Positions 31,390 through 42,499 of a stretch of DNA of 64,000 bases are shown in pieces. How positions within the stretch are numbered: the stretch's first letter is position 1; each line of letters begins with the position of its first letter. The stretch covers positions 932,501 through 996,500 of the forward strand of contig JALJCQ010000030.1 of the NCBI GenBank assembly GCA_023091665.1, given 5' to 3'. The DNA comes from Pythium myriotylum (lineage: Eukaryota; Oomycota; Peronosporomycetes; Pythiales; Pythiaceae). A model generated the notes under the pieces. That model ran no database searches. It saw nothing but the letters and a program-made list of their open reading frames with translations, and was not told where the DNA came from. The position numbers and the translations under genes were made by a program.

Positions 31390-32700
31390 TTAGAAGAACA
31401 GCTTGCGAACACGGCATACATTCGCTGGATTACTCACTGGTGGGAGGACGATTGAAGTAATTGGCGCCTGGGTTGGTGCCGTCGTTGCTGGCGGTGGTGG
31501 AGTAGTACGAGTCGGTGCTGCTGTAGTTGGAACAGGGGTCGCTGGGGTGCTTGGAGTTGGTGTTCGGGTTGTCGGAGCAGGAGTTGCCGCTGGAGCAACG
31601 GTGGCAGCAACAGCCAATGGAGGAGTTGCAGCAGGCGCTCCAGCTTGGGTCAGCGCAGACAGAAGCACGGGATAGTCAACCGCCTTCGCTCGCTTGTCGT
31701 ATGTGTAGAAACCGAAATACTTCTCAAGTTCAATCGTCACGGTGTTGTCGTTCGGTTTGCGATCGAAGAACATGAACCAAAAGGATTCTCCCCCACCGCT
31801 TGATGGGTTCCAGTTGACGAAGGCGTTGTAGAAGCGCTGGGAGTTGGGCATGGAGGGAACATTTTGTTTTGCATTCGCCGGTGCCGGTCCTCCGGTCGGA
31901 AAGCCGACCTCGGTGAGTCGTAACTTGGACGAACCAAACACAGCGACCATTTGATCCCATACACCATTCAAGATCACCAGAGGATATGACGGATCGTAGT
32001 TGGAATCGAAGAAAGGGTATATGTTGACTCCGATGATGTCGCAGTTGTTCGCAAGCGCCAGCATCTCTGCTCGCCTCGACTGGTCAAGCCAGTCTGCTGC
32101 TCGCTGGACAGTACCGATGGGGACAGAGCGACCGGTACCGGCAACAACCATGGTACGCATCATAGAGATCTTGGTCGATACTTCGCTTGTTGAAAAGGGA
32201 CCAACGGGGGGAACATTCTCATTTCCCACGAGAATTGCCGAAATCGTCGATGGGTAGTCTTTGACGGCTTGAACAGCTTCGGTGTATTGGCTGTACCACC
32301 AATCATCAGTGGTCATGTAGACGCCGAGGAAGAGCTGGACTCCCACCTCGCTCGCAGGTTTGGCAACGCTGTAGCCGTAGAAGTTCGAGTAATACGTGCG
32401 CACGACAGAGTAGTAGTTCTTCATGATGTTGAAGTCGTTCTTCAATGCGAGATCCAGACCCGCAGGACTGCCGACGCCGCCCATAGGGTACTCTGTGTTG
32501 TGGAAAGGCGAGTAGCATACGCCGGGAATGGTTTTCGAAATTGCCGCCGATTCGAATCGCTTGTTTGTCTGAGTTTCACGATCCTTTTTCTTGTATTGAT
32601 CCAATACGGCAAGGCTGAGTCTCGGAGGTTCATTGTTCGTGCAAATCGCATTGGCATTCGTTGCTAGCATGAAGACCGCTAGCACGCACAGCGCTCGCAT
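31390..32700 (-). CDS. Secreted glycoside hydrolase family 17 beta-1,3-glucanase
   Basis: The ATG at 32700 gives 436 aa beginning with a signal peptide (about 1-18); the open frame extends to 32811 but the extension has no secretory features. The GH17 fold is recognised from PGVCYSPF at the first strand, the proton donor in LVGNENV (E161) and the nucleophile in LTEVGFPT (E264), with ESFWFMFFD near the end. GH17 enzymes cleave or transfer beta-1,3-glucans, the main wall polymer of oomycetes. A Pro/Thr/Ala-rich linker of about 90 residues follows, typical of wall-attached proteins. A GTGAGT late in the frame could be a donor to a further exon, so the exact C-terminus is uncertain. It converges with TAF6, 99 bp apart. 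Confidence 0.88.
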   Translation of the reverse strand: MRALCVLAVFMLATNANAICTNNEPPRLSLAVLDQYKKKDRETQTNKRFESAAISKTIPGVCYSPFHNTEYPMGGVGSPAGLDLALKNDFNIMKNYYSVVRTYYSNFYGYSVAKPASEVGVQLFLGVYMTTDDWWYSQYTEAVQAVKDYPSTISAILVGNENVPPVGPFSTSEVSTKISMMRTMVVAGTGRSVPIGTVQRAADWLDQSRRAEMLALANNCDIIGVNIYPFFDSNYDPSYPLVILNGVWDQMVAVFGSSKLRLTEVGFPTGGPAPANAKQNVPSMPNSQRFYNAFVNWNPSSGGGESFWFMFFDRKPNDNTVTIELEKYFGFYTYDKRAKAVDYPVLLSALTQAGAPAATPPLAVAATVAPAATPAPTTRTPTPSTPATPVPTTAAPTRTTPPPPATTAPTQAPITSIVLPPVSNPANVCRVRKLFF

Positions 32701-32879
32701 ACTCGATTCAAGAAGACCTTGTAAATGATGACTTCGTGGACATGCAACCGCGTAACGGGCGCATCGTATCGCATACCAGACCCTTCGCTGCAGATGCTGG
32801 AAATGTTCCAAGTTTGTCTAGATAATGGGATTGTGGGATGATCATCCATAACGGTCAAATCGTTCCTTTAATTATATTC

Positions 32880-33299
32880 TTAGGCCAGCGCGCTGAACGC
32901 CTTCTTCTCCCCACAGCATCCGAGAAGCACGAGATCTTCTGCACCAAACTCTGAGAATGTTTGGACTGCTGTCACTGGCTCGTCGTGCTGAATAGCGCAC
33001 ACTGTCTGAATCGTTCTCTTGACCTTGCCCATATAGAGAGCGGTCGACTTGCAATCAACTGAGCAGAAACCCGCCCACCGACTTTGGTTCTTCAGGAAGA
33101 CCTGTTTGCAGTTGGCGCACTGTCCTCGTTTGTTATCCCAGCTCGCGATGTGACAACGAATCGGCGCCTGGCGAGTTTCCAGAGCCTGGACCGAGGTGTC
33201 GGAGGGTTCAACGGCCGGTCTCTGGCGCTTATGTGAGTTGATTAGCACTGGTGTGGTCATCAGCTTGTAGCTGGGGAGACTCTGGAAGAGCGAGGCCAT
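32880..33299 (-). CDS. Small zinc-ribbon-like protein
   Basis: 139 aa from ATG 33299. The open frame continues upstream to 33461, but those residues look non-coding, and the chosen start fits the body of the protein. The central part has CANCKQVFLKNQ followed by FCSVDCKS, a CxxC...CxxxC arrangement consistent with a zinc ribbon or treble clef. The rest has no recognisable domain. I do not know its function. Confidence 0.6.
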   Translation of the reverse strand: MASLFQSLPSYKLMTTPVLINSHKRQRPAVEPSDTSVQALETRQAPIRCHIASWDNKRGQCANCKQVFLKNQSRWAGFCSVDCKSTALYMGKVKRTIQTVCAIQHDEPVTAVQTFSEFGAEDLVLLGCCGEKKAFSALA

Positions 33300-33472
33300 T
33301 GTCGTCAAGTTGCACGGAGTGGAGTGGATGAGACGGATGGGGAAGTGAGAGACATTTCGGAGCCTCCGGCCCCATCGCGGTGATCCAGTTCGCTGGTCGT
33401 TCCTCTGCCCGCGGGCATACAGTTTGCATCCGTCACCATTCTCATTCAGTCGAGTCAACACGCAGTTGGCGC

Positions 33473-33742
33473 TCAGTCAACGCGCTGGAGTAGCTGGCTC
33501 TCGGCATCTGCCCCTCCGAAGAGACGGAGTTTTGGTAGAGCCGACCGAGATACCTCAGCAGCAATTGCTTCGAGGCCGAGGATATTATGTAGCCATGTCA
33601 TTCGTTTGAAGAAGTCAGTTCGAAAGAAGTCAGAGCAGAATGTTCCTGACTCCGTGTGAGACACTGATATGGTGTCGACGCACGACGCAATCTCTTGAGG
33701 CGTAGTCGTGACGGACACGACCTCATCGATCGGGTCATCCAC
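33473..33742 (-). CDS. Hypothetical 89-aa protein, weak
   Basis: ATG-initiated frame with balanced composition and no low complexity, 173 bp upstream of the zinc-ribbon gene on the same strand. No domain is recognised. It could be an upstream exon of the zinc-ribbon gene or chance. Confidence 0.3.
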   Translation of the reverse strand: MDDPIDEVVSVTTTPQEIASCVDTISVSHTESGTFCSDFFRTDFFKRMTWLHNILGLEAIAAEVSRSALPKLRLFGGADAESQLLQRVD

Positions 33743-33807
33743 CAGACTATCACAGCATCAATTGAACTAGTGGCTTTGAGGCACTGAGATGCCATGAAGA
33801 GGCATAG

Positions 33808-34311
33808 ACTTCAACGATCTTGCTGCGTTGGTCGGTGGGCCAATTTCTTTCGCTTCGATCCGTGACGCCTCTACACTCTTACGGCCACGCTCATGCGTGT
33901 CTCCAAGACGCCGTGGGTAAAGATCGCTCCTCAACGTCTGACAAGATCGCTGATTTCTTCAAAATTTCATCGTTGAGCGACGATCTCACGAGGAGACCGA
34001 TTCGTAAAGCTGAAGGAGTTGCACTTACTCTACAGGTGGGTTCGTGTGAATTGATCGAGGACGAAAGCGTGGATCTCGTCCAACATGAGACCGTCGAGGT
34101 GGTCAGACTTCCCGCACCGGAGCCTTTACAATGCGAAGAGACGTCACCGCGTGCAACAGTAGACGAGTTCTTGCCACAACCTATTGCAGATAAGTACAGA
34201 TACGTTCCGGACTTCACAGCCAAAGTTCGGTGGGTGTCGCGGCGAGGCCGGGGATGCAAGCAGGAGGTTGGCATTCAATGGAGCGGAAGGCGTCTTCGCT
34301 CTGAAATGTGA
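33808..34311 (+). CDS. Hypothetical coding fragment without visible ATG
   Basis: An open frame of about 167 codons with protein-like composition (for example SDKIADFFKISSLSDDLTRR and DEFLPQPIADKYRYVPDF) ends at 34311. No in-frame ATG is available at its beginning, so it would need an upstream exon that I could not place. No family is recognised. Confidence 0.35.
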   Translation, partial: TSTILLRWSVGQFLSLRSVTPLHSYGHAHACLQDAVGKDRSSTSDKIADFFKISSLSDDLTRRPIRKAEGVALTLQVGSCELIEDESVDLVQHETVEVVRLPAPEPLQCEETSPRATVDEFLPQPIADKYRYVPDFTAKVRWVSRRGRGCKQEVGIQWSGRRLRSEM

Positions 34312-35418
34312 TTTCGTGTATCTATATCAGCTATGAAGTATTTCGAAAACGGCGCAAGCAGACAGGCCGCCTGTGCAATGGGTCGTCATCGCCTGATCCG
34401 TCCATCGTCTGTTGCTTGCCAATCCAATAATGGGCAGGGGTCAACGTTCTATGAGTGTGCGCGATCGCCCGTCTGTCTATACTCATCTCAAATGACGTCT
34501 CTGTCGGTCTGGTAAAGTTCGGCATCTGGATTTTTTCTTTCTGTCGTACAAAGGGTCCATACCACTGTGGGAGAAGCTCACGACGACGTGCAGAGGGTTC
34601 AAGCAATCTTCTCGATCGGATTTCTTTACGGAAGCAACTCCATCGATTCCGCTGCCAGCCGCTATCACGACCCAGAGGCCTCGTCCTCGATCACACTCGA
34701 CACGGGCTTGCACCACCGAGACAGCCACCCGTTCCTCGCAACTCGACTTTACGCTCGCGCCCCTTGCTTGTGGCTTTCGCCGATCGATATGGCGCTCGCG
34801 TGCGAGGAAGAAACACCACCATGTCCGTGAAGAATGTCCGACCGTAAAAGAGTCTCCCTTCCATCACTCTCGTGGGCGTCACCTAGGCATTGGAGAGACC
34901 GGCCCGGTCGCCGACTCGGGAGACATTGGATGCGCATCACGGTCTCCGCTACTACCACTATTGACTACATACAGTACATTTGCTGGCCTCGGGGCCGGTA
35001 TTGTTACATACCCCTGGGCCTAAACCGAATCTCTGCCTGAGCATCTCGACGGTGGACTTGCTTTGGCCCACTCGCATCAAGAGCGCTCGAGATGTTGACC
35101 AGGCCACGTCTTTGTTGATTGGAGGATTCTCTACCGGCACGTGATCTCGTGAATACGATGGCAGGTGCGAACCTGAAAGGATCGACAGCTGGCCAGCCTA
35201 CAATTGGTCATCCACCACGAATCATCCTTGCGAGGGTCGACTTGAACCTGTCTGGACCCACGGCTGGCTCGTCGCGCACCCATCGCTCAACACAGGAAGT
35301 GAGCTGTCCAGCCGACTGGGAAGGCCGGCCAGATTCCGCAGTCGAGCTCCTCTCGACAACCCACTTTCGATTTTACTCCATCAGCTCCACGGATCCAACG
35401 ACCACAGGACACCTCACT
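34312..35418. other. Intergenic region upstream of the first C2H2 gene
   Basis: Only short overlapping frames on both strands, none with a domain or supported splice structure. The frame of the downstream C2H2 gene is open back to 35119, but this part is absent from its paralog. Confidence 0.4.
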
Positions 35419-36081
35419 ATGAACTCGCCCATCGCATCTGGAATGGAGCTGCGATTCCCCACGCCGGCGACCATCTCGCCCTCGGGGAGCTCCTCGGAGC
35501 TGAGACCTTTCACGTGCCCGGAGCCTGGATGCTTCCAGCGATTTAAGCGCAAGTTCACGCTCAAAGAACACCTCAAGACCCACACCGGCGAGAAACCCTT
35601 CTGCTGCCCGGTCAAGTCGTGCGGCAAGACCTTCACGACGTCGGGCAACCTCGCTCGCCACAAGCGTTTGCATCCGTGGCTCAAGCCGCAGGTGTGTCTC
35701 GTGGATGGTTGCGACAAGTCATTTTCGAATGAGGTGAAGCTGGAACGCCACATGAAGACCCACTTCAAGGGACCTCGCATTCTGCACCCGTGCCGCGTTC
35801 TCGGCTGTGGCAAGCAGTTCAGCACGACGGGGAACCTGACGCGCCACATGAAGCAGCAGCACCATGATAGCGTTTTCTGCTCCGACTCGGATGATGCGAG
35901 CCGCTCCTCAGTGTGCAGTCCGTGCAGTGTGGAGAGTGTCCAGAGTCAGGCCATGACCTCGGCGACGGCGAGCTACGACCGCATTTGCTTCGACGCCTCG
36001 CGAGCCTTTAACCCGCTCATGGATGAAATCTCGGACGTCAGGGACGAGGAGCTGCTGGAGACGCTCCAATGTTTGTTCTAG
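35419..36081 (+). CDS. C2H2 zinc-finger protein, four TFIIIA-type fingers (copy 1)
   Basis: 220 aa, intronless. ATG 35419 is chosen because the paralog at 37678 starts at the same residue (MNSPIAS). Four fingers occupy about 34-152, each C-x4-5-C-x12-H-x3-4-H, with an HTGEKPF linker between the first two. The C-terminal tail (CFDASRAFNPLM...DEELLETLQCLF) is shared by all five family members in this window. Four tandem C2H2 fingers normally bind DNA or RNA; a nuclear regulator is likely. The finger-coding block 35524-35771 is identical to 37783-38030 although flanks differ, pointing to gene conversion. Confidence 0.9.
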   Translation: MNSPIASGMELRFPTPATISPSGSSSELRPFTCPEPGCFQRFKRKFTLKEHLKTHTGEKPFCCPVKSCGKTFTTSGNLARHKRLHPWLKPQVCLVDGCDKSFSNEVKLERHMKTHFKGPRILHPCRVLGCGKQFSTTGNLTRHMKQQHHDSVFCSDSDDASRSSVCSPCSVESVQSQAMTSATASYDRICFDASRAFNPLMDEISDVRDEELLETLQCLF

Positions 36082-37677
36082 GTGTATGTGTTTAGGATAG
36101 CGCATGAAGTATGAGCCCCCCATGTAAAGTATGTAAAAGATTCCGTTTGCCGTTCGCTTGATTCGAGTGCATTATCAGCATTTTATGGAACCTGCGATGA
36201 CTGTTCCTCTCTCCGCATGTGCATCGATTCCCATTAGTGCTTCGTGTTTCTCACTCCGCATGTGTATTGATTCCCATCAGCTCCATGGGATAGTCTCACA
36301 GCACATTTGAGAAACATCCAGATCATCGAGAGGAGGTCACAGGTTCAGTTGGTCGAAAGAATTCAACCGTCCCATCTCCGATCAACTGAAAATGGATAGC
36401 CAAGCGGAGAGAGGCACACGGACAGACTACATTTCGTGACGCGGACTGCACATCTTGAGCGCGTAGAGACTACGATGTTGACGAGGGGCGAGAGCCGTCG
36501 ACGCGACCGAGGCCAGCGCCCGGTCAATGTTGCATCAGTCATCCACTACAAGTTGCATTCCATTCCCTCCGTGCATGATGAGTCCCCAGCTAGGGAACGG
36601 TGGGCTGTGGACCTGCAAGTTCCAGCACAATTCTCCAGCGGGCATCTCACAGTCGGGACCTCCTCGATGTGAGCCTGGGAAATTCGATATGGATACAGAG
36701 ACACTGTTCCTCCATACGCGAAGTGTGGCTCTCGTTTGACGCCGTGGTCCCAGTGTAGAGTCGCTGCGCGGTGCCGTGCAATGGGCAGACAAGGTTCTCG
36801 CTTCGCGGACACCGTGTACCCAACAGCACGGGGATCTGACGACAACACTACACAGAGTCCAGGATGCGGGGGATCAGGATGTGGGGCTGGATCACACCCA
36901 CCGTCCTGCCTTTGCTTCGCAAAACGTGGTCATCTCGTTTGAAGACGCTCGAGAAGATGATGGACGCTGCTGATGGCGTTACAGTCTCGGATCCCGATGA
37001 GTCCTTATGGGGTTCGCTCACTCGCCCTTCGCATACAACCATACGTACTCTCGCCCTGTCGCTGTGAGCAGGTAGCCGCGGTAGTATGCAAGCAAAGTCT
37101 GCCTGCGGGAGAGATTAATATTGACCGTTGGCATGGATTTTGATTCGTCTCATGGCGAGGACGACGTTGAAGGCGGCTGAGCAGCAATGCAACTCGGATA
37201 AACTTGGAGCAGCTGGCATCCACGTAACACACTCGCCATCCGTTGACATCACTTGGAACGACGACCGTCTTTATCAGGCCACACCATTTGTGGCCTCCAA
37301 GGACGTGATAGCGATCCAACTCTACGCACTTTGAGTTGCAGCTTGCTCAAGATCAGTAGAGTGTCTCGATACCCCCAAACGGAGGTCCGACTTCATTGAG
37401 GCTCAAGATAGTGGGTGCGCACATGGTAATCAACTATGGCCACTTCTCGCGATCGTGCGTCAACGTGCCCCAACGTCCCATCCAGCTGAGTATCATCCAC
37501 ATGCTAACTTCAGGTGCCTCCACTGACCCGCCGTCCATCTGGGGGAAAAAAATCCTTCGATGTCCACTTGTCTCTAGCAAGCTTGCAACTTCTCCAGGTG
37601 TCGGTTCACGAGCATCCTATGGAATTCTCACTTTCAAACTCACAAGCTGAGCGACACATATCTGAAAACCAGATACA
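36082..37677. other. Intergenic region between two C2H2 genes
   Basis: No supported gene. A roughly 27-bp element is tandemly repeated (36211-36237 and 36254-36280, period 43). A few frames of 60-100 codons on either strand show no domain. Confidence 0.4.
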
Positions 37678-38331
37678 ATGAACTCTCCAATCGCATCAGC
37701 TAGTCAACTCATTTTCCCAGCCCCGGCGACTATCTCGCCGGCCGGGATCATCTCGGAAGTGCGCCCCTTTGCCTGCACGGAACCTGGATGCTTCCAGCGA
37801 TTTAAGCGCAAGTTCACGCTCAAAGAACACCTCAAGACCCACACCGGCGAGAAACCCTTCTGCTGCCCGGTCAAGTCGTGCGGCAAGACCTTCACGACGT
37901 CGGGCAACCTCGCTCGCCACAAGCGTTTGCATCCGTGGCTCAAGCCGCAGGTGTGTCTCGTGGATGGTTGCGACAAGTCATTTTCGAATGAGGTGAAGCT
38001 GGAACGCCACATGAAGACCCACTTCAAGGGCCCGCGCGTCCTTCAGCCGTGCCGAGTGTTTGGATGCGGTAAGCAATTCAGCACGACGGGGAACCTGACG
38101 CGCCACATGAAGCACCAACATCACGACACCGTGCTGTGTTCTGATTCGGACGACGGAGGTCGATGGTCACTGCAAAGCTCATGCGGTGTTGAGGGTTTCC
38201 AGGCATCAGTGCTAGCCGCTAGCCTCGATCGACTTTGCTTTGACGCGTCACGAGCGTTCAACCCCCTCATGGGAGAGACCTCGGACGTAAAGGACGAGGA
38301 GTTGCTCGAGACGCTCCAGTGTTTGTTCTAG
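37678..38331 (+). CDS. C2H2 zinc-finger protein (copy 2)
   Basis: 217 aa, intronless, same strand as copy 1. It has the same start (MNSPIAS), four fingers at about 35-150 and a C-terminal EELLETLQCLF tail. The finger block is identical to copy 1 over 248 nucleotides, while the N-terminus and the Ser-rich segment before the tail differ. This is a likely DNA-binding regulator and a tandem duplicate homogenised by gene conversion. Confidence 0.9.
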   Translation: MNSPIASASQLIFPAPATISPAGIISEVRPFACTEPGCFQRFKRKFTLKEHLKTHTGEKPFCCPVKSCGKTFTTSGNLARHKRLHPWLKPQVCLVDGCDKSFSNEVKLERHMKTHFKGPRVLQPCRVFGCGKQFSTTGNLTRHMKHQHHDTVLCSDSDDGGRWSLQSSCGVEGFQASVLAASLDRLCFDASRAFNPLMGETSDVKDEELLETLQCLF

Positions 38332-41007
38332 GAGTAGTTTCTTAGAAACCTTCCACTTGTTTGACTGTGTTGTAGGAATTATGAACGTCGAGTGTATGCG
38401 TTTATAAACCAAAATCCATTTTTGAGTCTTCGTTCGAGTTGATCCTACTTCGATGTATATTGCATTTGTGAGGCTCAATTGAGTTGGTGAGCTTCGACTT
38501 GAACAACGGTGGATTGCTCGTATCCTCCACAAAACGATATGGGTTCATGACCGGATCGGATCGGCTACTCGGTAGAAGCAGTCCAGCCTGGTGGGTACTC
38601 GACACGCAGACTCATGGATCAGAGTGCACAGGTGGCGACCAGACTGACATCCTGTCTGAATCGTCTTGTGGAGGTGGCTCCTCAAGTGCCTGATACTGTA
38701 TCATCATCAAAGGATGACATACCGAGTTCGCTTGGCGTTCTTCGGCCTTGGGTACGCAATGTTGCCGAGTGTTTCGTTGCTCACCTGTGCCCGAGGGGGC
38801 ATAAGGTTCGGCATGTTCTTCTCTCCCATGGCATCGGAATTGTGGCTCATGTGATGGCGTGAGAAGGGAACGTGGGAGAGGGATCGCACGAACTCCCAAA
38901 CGCGTCCCGAAGAGCAACTGCACAACGATGCGAGCACTTCGAACGCACACTCATCTTTGGATCGCGCAATTGGCGATGGATCCCAGAGAAGGTACGGTGC
39001 GCGACGTGGGGCTCACGAGATGTCTTCAACTTTGGTCATCGAGGACGCACCAACTTCAACTCGATTCGGGTGCTACAGTGGCTGAGTTCAACGCTATTAG
39101 AGAAACTCTATAACCTGGCGTGCGTCACGAAGTGGCCCGAACCCGACTCAGGAGAACGCGCTCTCTTGCAATGAGACGAAAATCGTGAGTGTTGACACGC
39201 CTAATGGGTGAAGGATTACGTTTCAGAAACGGAGTTCTTTTGTAAATTCTTGGGCATGAGACGAACAAAGAGAATGAAAGGCGAAGAACGGGACCAAGAG
39301 TAATCCCAGTTAGCAATATGGGGATCACGGCTGCTTGGGCTAGACGATCGAACACCCGACGTAGCCCACCGTGCTGGAAACAATTGTTGGACCAAATCGC
39401 ATCGAAGGTAGCTTTGGGACGAGGATGCCTAAACTTAATGTTCATCGTGCACCTCACCAAAGCGATATCGAGCTGGATCAAGGATCCTAGCATACGCGGA
39501 TCATCGTTTGCGTGCTCCTCGCCACGTGACATGGGCCACGTGGCGTTTGGTGTGGGAAGTCGTCATTGTACACCTTAGTGGACCCATGCCGCTGCCGTCT
39601 CTACACAGTGACAGCGGGAGTCTCCGTTCAAGACGTTTTCGACACGACGACCATCTTGAGCCACGAGAAGCGGTGACGCAGCGGACGCAACTGGCCTCAC
39701 GTGGAAAATCACTTTCGTCGATGTGCAGCAGGAACATGAATTCAACTCTCCAGCGTTAGGATCCACAGGAGAACTTTTTTTCTGTCTGATCAGTAACGGA
39801 TCGTGCCACTTCTCCATTTCTGGTTCGAGTTTTCTTGCGAGTCGCAAGAAAGTGGTCAGAGGGTCTCTGTGTTAACTTCACGATCTGTACATGCGCAATA
39901 CGACTATGACGAGACCCTCACGAGACGACGACAGTACAGTATGTCTGTACAGCCTCCAGCTGATCTCGATCCAAGTTGGAGTCGAGCTCGAATGTGTTGT
40001 CAAGTTTACAACGACTGTACGAAAGTGGACTTCAACTAAGGATCAGCTTGTACACCTAATAGTAGCCGCTCTGAACACACCATGGAGAATTGCATGAGCT
40101 CCCGCGGTGACGAGTCCGGTAGTCCTCTCGTTAGCTACAAGCCCCATAATAGATACCAGCACACATTGGCGGCAAGCGGTAGTTTGTGCTTGGTATCGAT
40201 AGAAATGCGTTACTAGGTATGCGCTAGACAAACCAAGCGCACTCCCAATACCTAATAATTGGATTTTTCCCCCTCTCTTTCCCCTCCATTTACGTCCCAT
40301 GTAGTCTTCGAAATGTAAATTCGATCTGCACTTCCGTAGTGTGCTGCAAACGGCATGGATGCACCCTCACCCTCCACTTCTTACCAAAAAGTGCCAGTGC
40401 TGGATCTTTACCGAACAGTGGTTCCAACGTATTTCTCGTCGGTCGGTTAAGTGTGTTGAAGCGTGGCCTCTGTAGATGACAATTCACCATACAAGGCTGC
40501 GATAGACGGCGCTTGTCACCTCCGTTCCATTGAAATTCTCCTTCTTCCACTAGATAGATCTCTTTGTTGGAGATGCGTTATGTATGGACTAGTGCTGTTT
40601 TCTCGGTATGGTAGTTGATCGTGGTGGGGTCAGAGAGTCGCGCTACTTTGGGGGCATTGAGACTCGGGTTCCTACTGCAAAGCATGGCGGGGTAATCATC
40701 TCGACCGCCAGGCAAAGTTGCGCGTCGGAAGCCCATCGAAGGGTGTTCAGGCCAGGAGGACACTCTGCTTCGTGGTTATCTCTACATTAGTTAAGGTGGG
40801 TGATCACCTATGTTGTTGAAGGCGCAATGGTGGTAGTAACACTCACGGACGCGCAACATCAGCCAGTCTCCTCGCAAGAACGTAGAGGCGGCATGACCGG
40901 GGGTGCCCTGGAGGTCGGTAGAAACTTAGACAAGAACATGGACTCGCCACGATATGGGTCCTTTGACTGAAATCAGACTTCGAGCGCAGCATAGACAACA
41001 AGAAACA

Positions 41008-41040
41008 CCCCCCCCCCCCCTCCTCTTCTCTCTCTCTCTC
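41008..41040 (+). repeat. Poly-C and CT microsatellite
   Basis: A run of 13 C is followed by a pyrimidine stretch ending in a (CT)n repeat. Confidence 0.9.
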
Positions 41041-41663
41041 GGTATTGATATTGGTTGTGGTATTGGACGAGCCCCATTTCTAAAGACTACAGTACCCCGG
41101 TGAGCGAAGTCGCCCAGGAGTTCCGATAGGTTGAATTACGCCTTTGTGTTGATTCCAGTTCTCTCCAAACCAAAACAAACAAAAACAATTTGCAAGAAAA
41201 CAGGGGTAACTCAGTAGGTACTGTTCTATTCCCGACTAGGCAGGAATGTCGCGGGACACACCTGCTCTCAACTTCGAGGAACTCGAAGCTGTAGTGGAAT
41301 CGAGACAAACCTTCCTGCACATCGGCAAGCGCATGCCCCCCATCGCGTGAATGTGAGCGACGGAAGTGTGCTGCATCCTGTTGGAATTGTTTTACTGTGG
41401 TGCAGTAATGGTTGCGGAACAAATCCCGCAGATATACTTCAAGCTATTTTCAAAAACATGACGGACCGATTTTTAGAAGTTCCAAAAGCTAAAATTTCGG
41501 TTGTCAACATGTTTAACAGCCTCTAAGCGGTCAAAAACCTATACCCGGTACAAGTCGATCTGAAATTAGACGAGCTCAAACACACGACGACACAAAACGA
41601 GGGGTCACATCGAAAACGAGGGCGTCGATCGGACTTGCACTTAAAAGCTCCCAAGAAACCCAC

Positions 41664-42108
41664 TTGTTGGCAACCAACTCGAAAAGCTTAGGCGCTATGG
41701 CAAGCGGGACCATAGCAGCGAAAAAACAAGTTCGCGGGCGCAAGCCTTGTACAGTGACACGGACGTGGAGGCGCTCCTTAATAAACTGTGTTAAACATGT
41801 TCTCCGGGTGGGCAGCAACGAGTGGGATTCGATCCATCAATTTTGCTGCAACGAGCACACCGTGCCGAACGCAGCCGCGCAACGTCCGCGATGGGATTGG
41901 TTACCAGCTGCTTGGGAGAGGAAACATCGAGAGCGACAGACAACTGAAAGCCTCCCTACCACGCAGCTCGCGGAAGTCAAAGCAGAAAGAGATCGCGAGC
42001 AAGAGAAAGTTTGCAGATTTGCATCTTATGTCCAAGTTATCTAGTAATATAACAACAACGCAGCGACCGAGTGAAGTGCCTCTGAGAAGTGATGCTCCAA
42101 AACGGTGA
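41664..42108 (+). pseudogene. Possible remnant of a SANT/Myb-like (DUF6818-type) protein
   Basis: One frame reads LINCVKHVLRVGSNEWDSIHQF, resembling the 'VLPVGSNEWERV' core of oomycete DUF6818-type proteins that are often repeat-associated. The match then appears to shift frame (RDGIGYQLLGRG in the next frame), and a basic, Glu/Lys-rich part follows. There is no ATG-to-stop gene of family length. This is recognition by eye of a short motif, so confidence is low. Confidence 0.3.
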
Positions 42109-42499
42109 ATTTTTTTGGAATTTTGACGACGCGTTTTCTGCGGAAGTCACTTGTTCTCGAACGTTTTGGATAGAATGCCGATTTCGCTCTAGGAAGGCTT
42201 TCAAATCCCTACGGGATCGGTTCAATATGTTTTGAAAGTTTCATTAATGGAGACGTGTAAATTCCCGCCAACCTTTCTAACGAGAAACCCGCTTCGAACA
42301 AATTCTCCTCTGTCGGCCAAGCCTTGTTGCCGCGAATGACAGCACGGAGAAGATATTACGCCTACGACGCTTCAGTGAAGGCCTTCCACTCTAGTATCTT
42401 CGTGCAAGCGGTCGCATAGCGAGGTGGACACAACTCCGGGTCTGGTTCGTATTGACCGAATCATTTTTTTCGGACTATAATTGTCTAAATGCAAGTGCT

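Larger units (their letters stand above)
38332..42484. other. Long gene-poor stretch
   Basis: About 4 kb without a convincing gene. It contains a small palindrome at 39831-39851 (10-bp arms), a C13 run at 41008-41020 followed by a CT repeat to 41040, and a degenerate coding remnant at about 41664-42108 (listed separately). Other frames are short and lack domains. Confidence 0.5.

Noticed and set aside
31145..31417. Hydrophobic minus-strand frame considered as a last exon of the GH17 gene
   Set aside because: A GTGAGT donor exists, but the putative exon lies antisense to the TAF6 end and gives a tail unlike known GH17 ends; left as an uncertainty.
39125..39532. 135-aa minus-strand frame in the gene-poor stretch
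   Set aside because: No domain, no paralog in the window and random-looking composition.
40578..40800. Possible tRNA gene
   Set aside because: No cloverleaf or A/B box pair could be recognised by eye.
41000..41060. CRISPR-like or tandem array
   Set aside because: It is a simple C and CT microsatellite; no spaced direct repeats occur, and the organism is eukaryotic.
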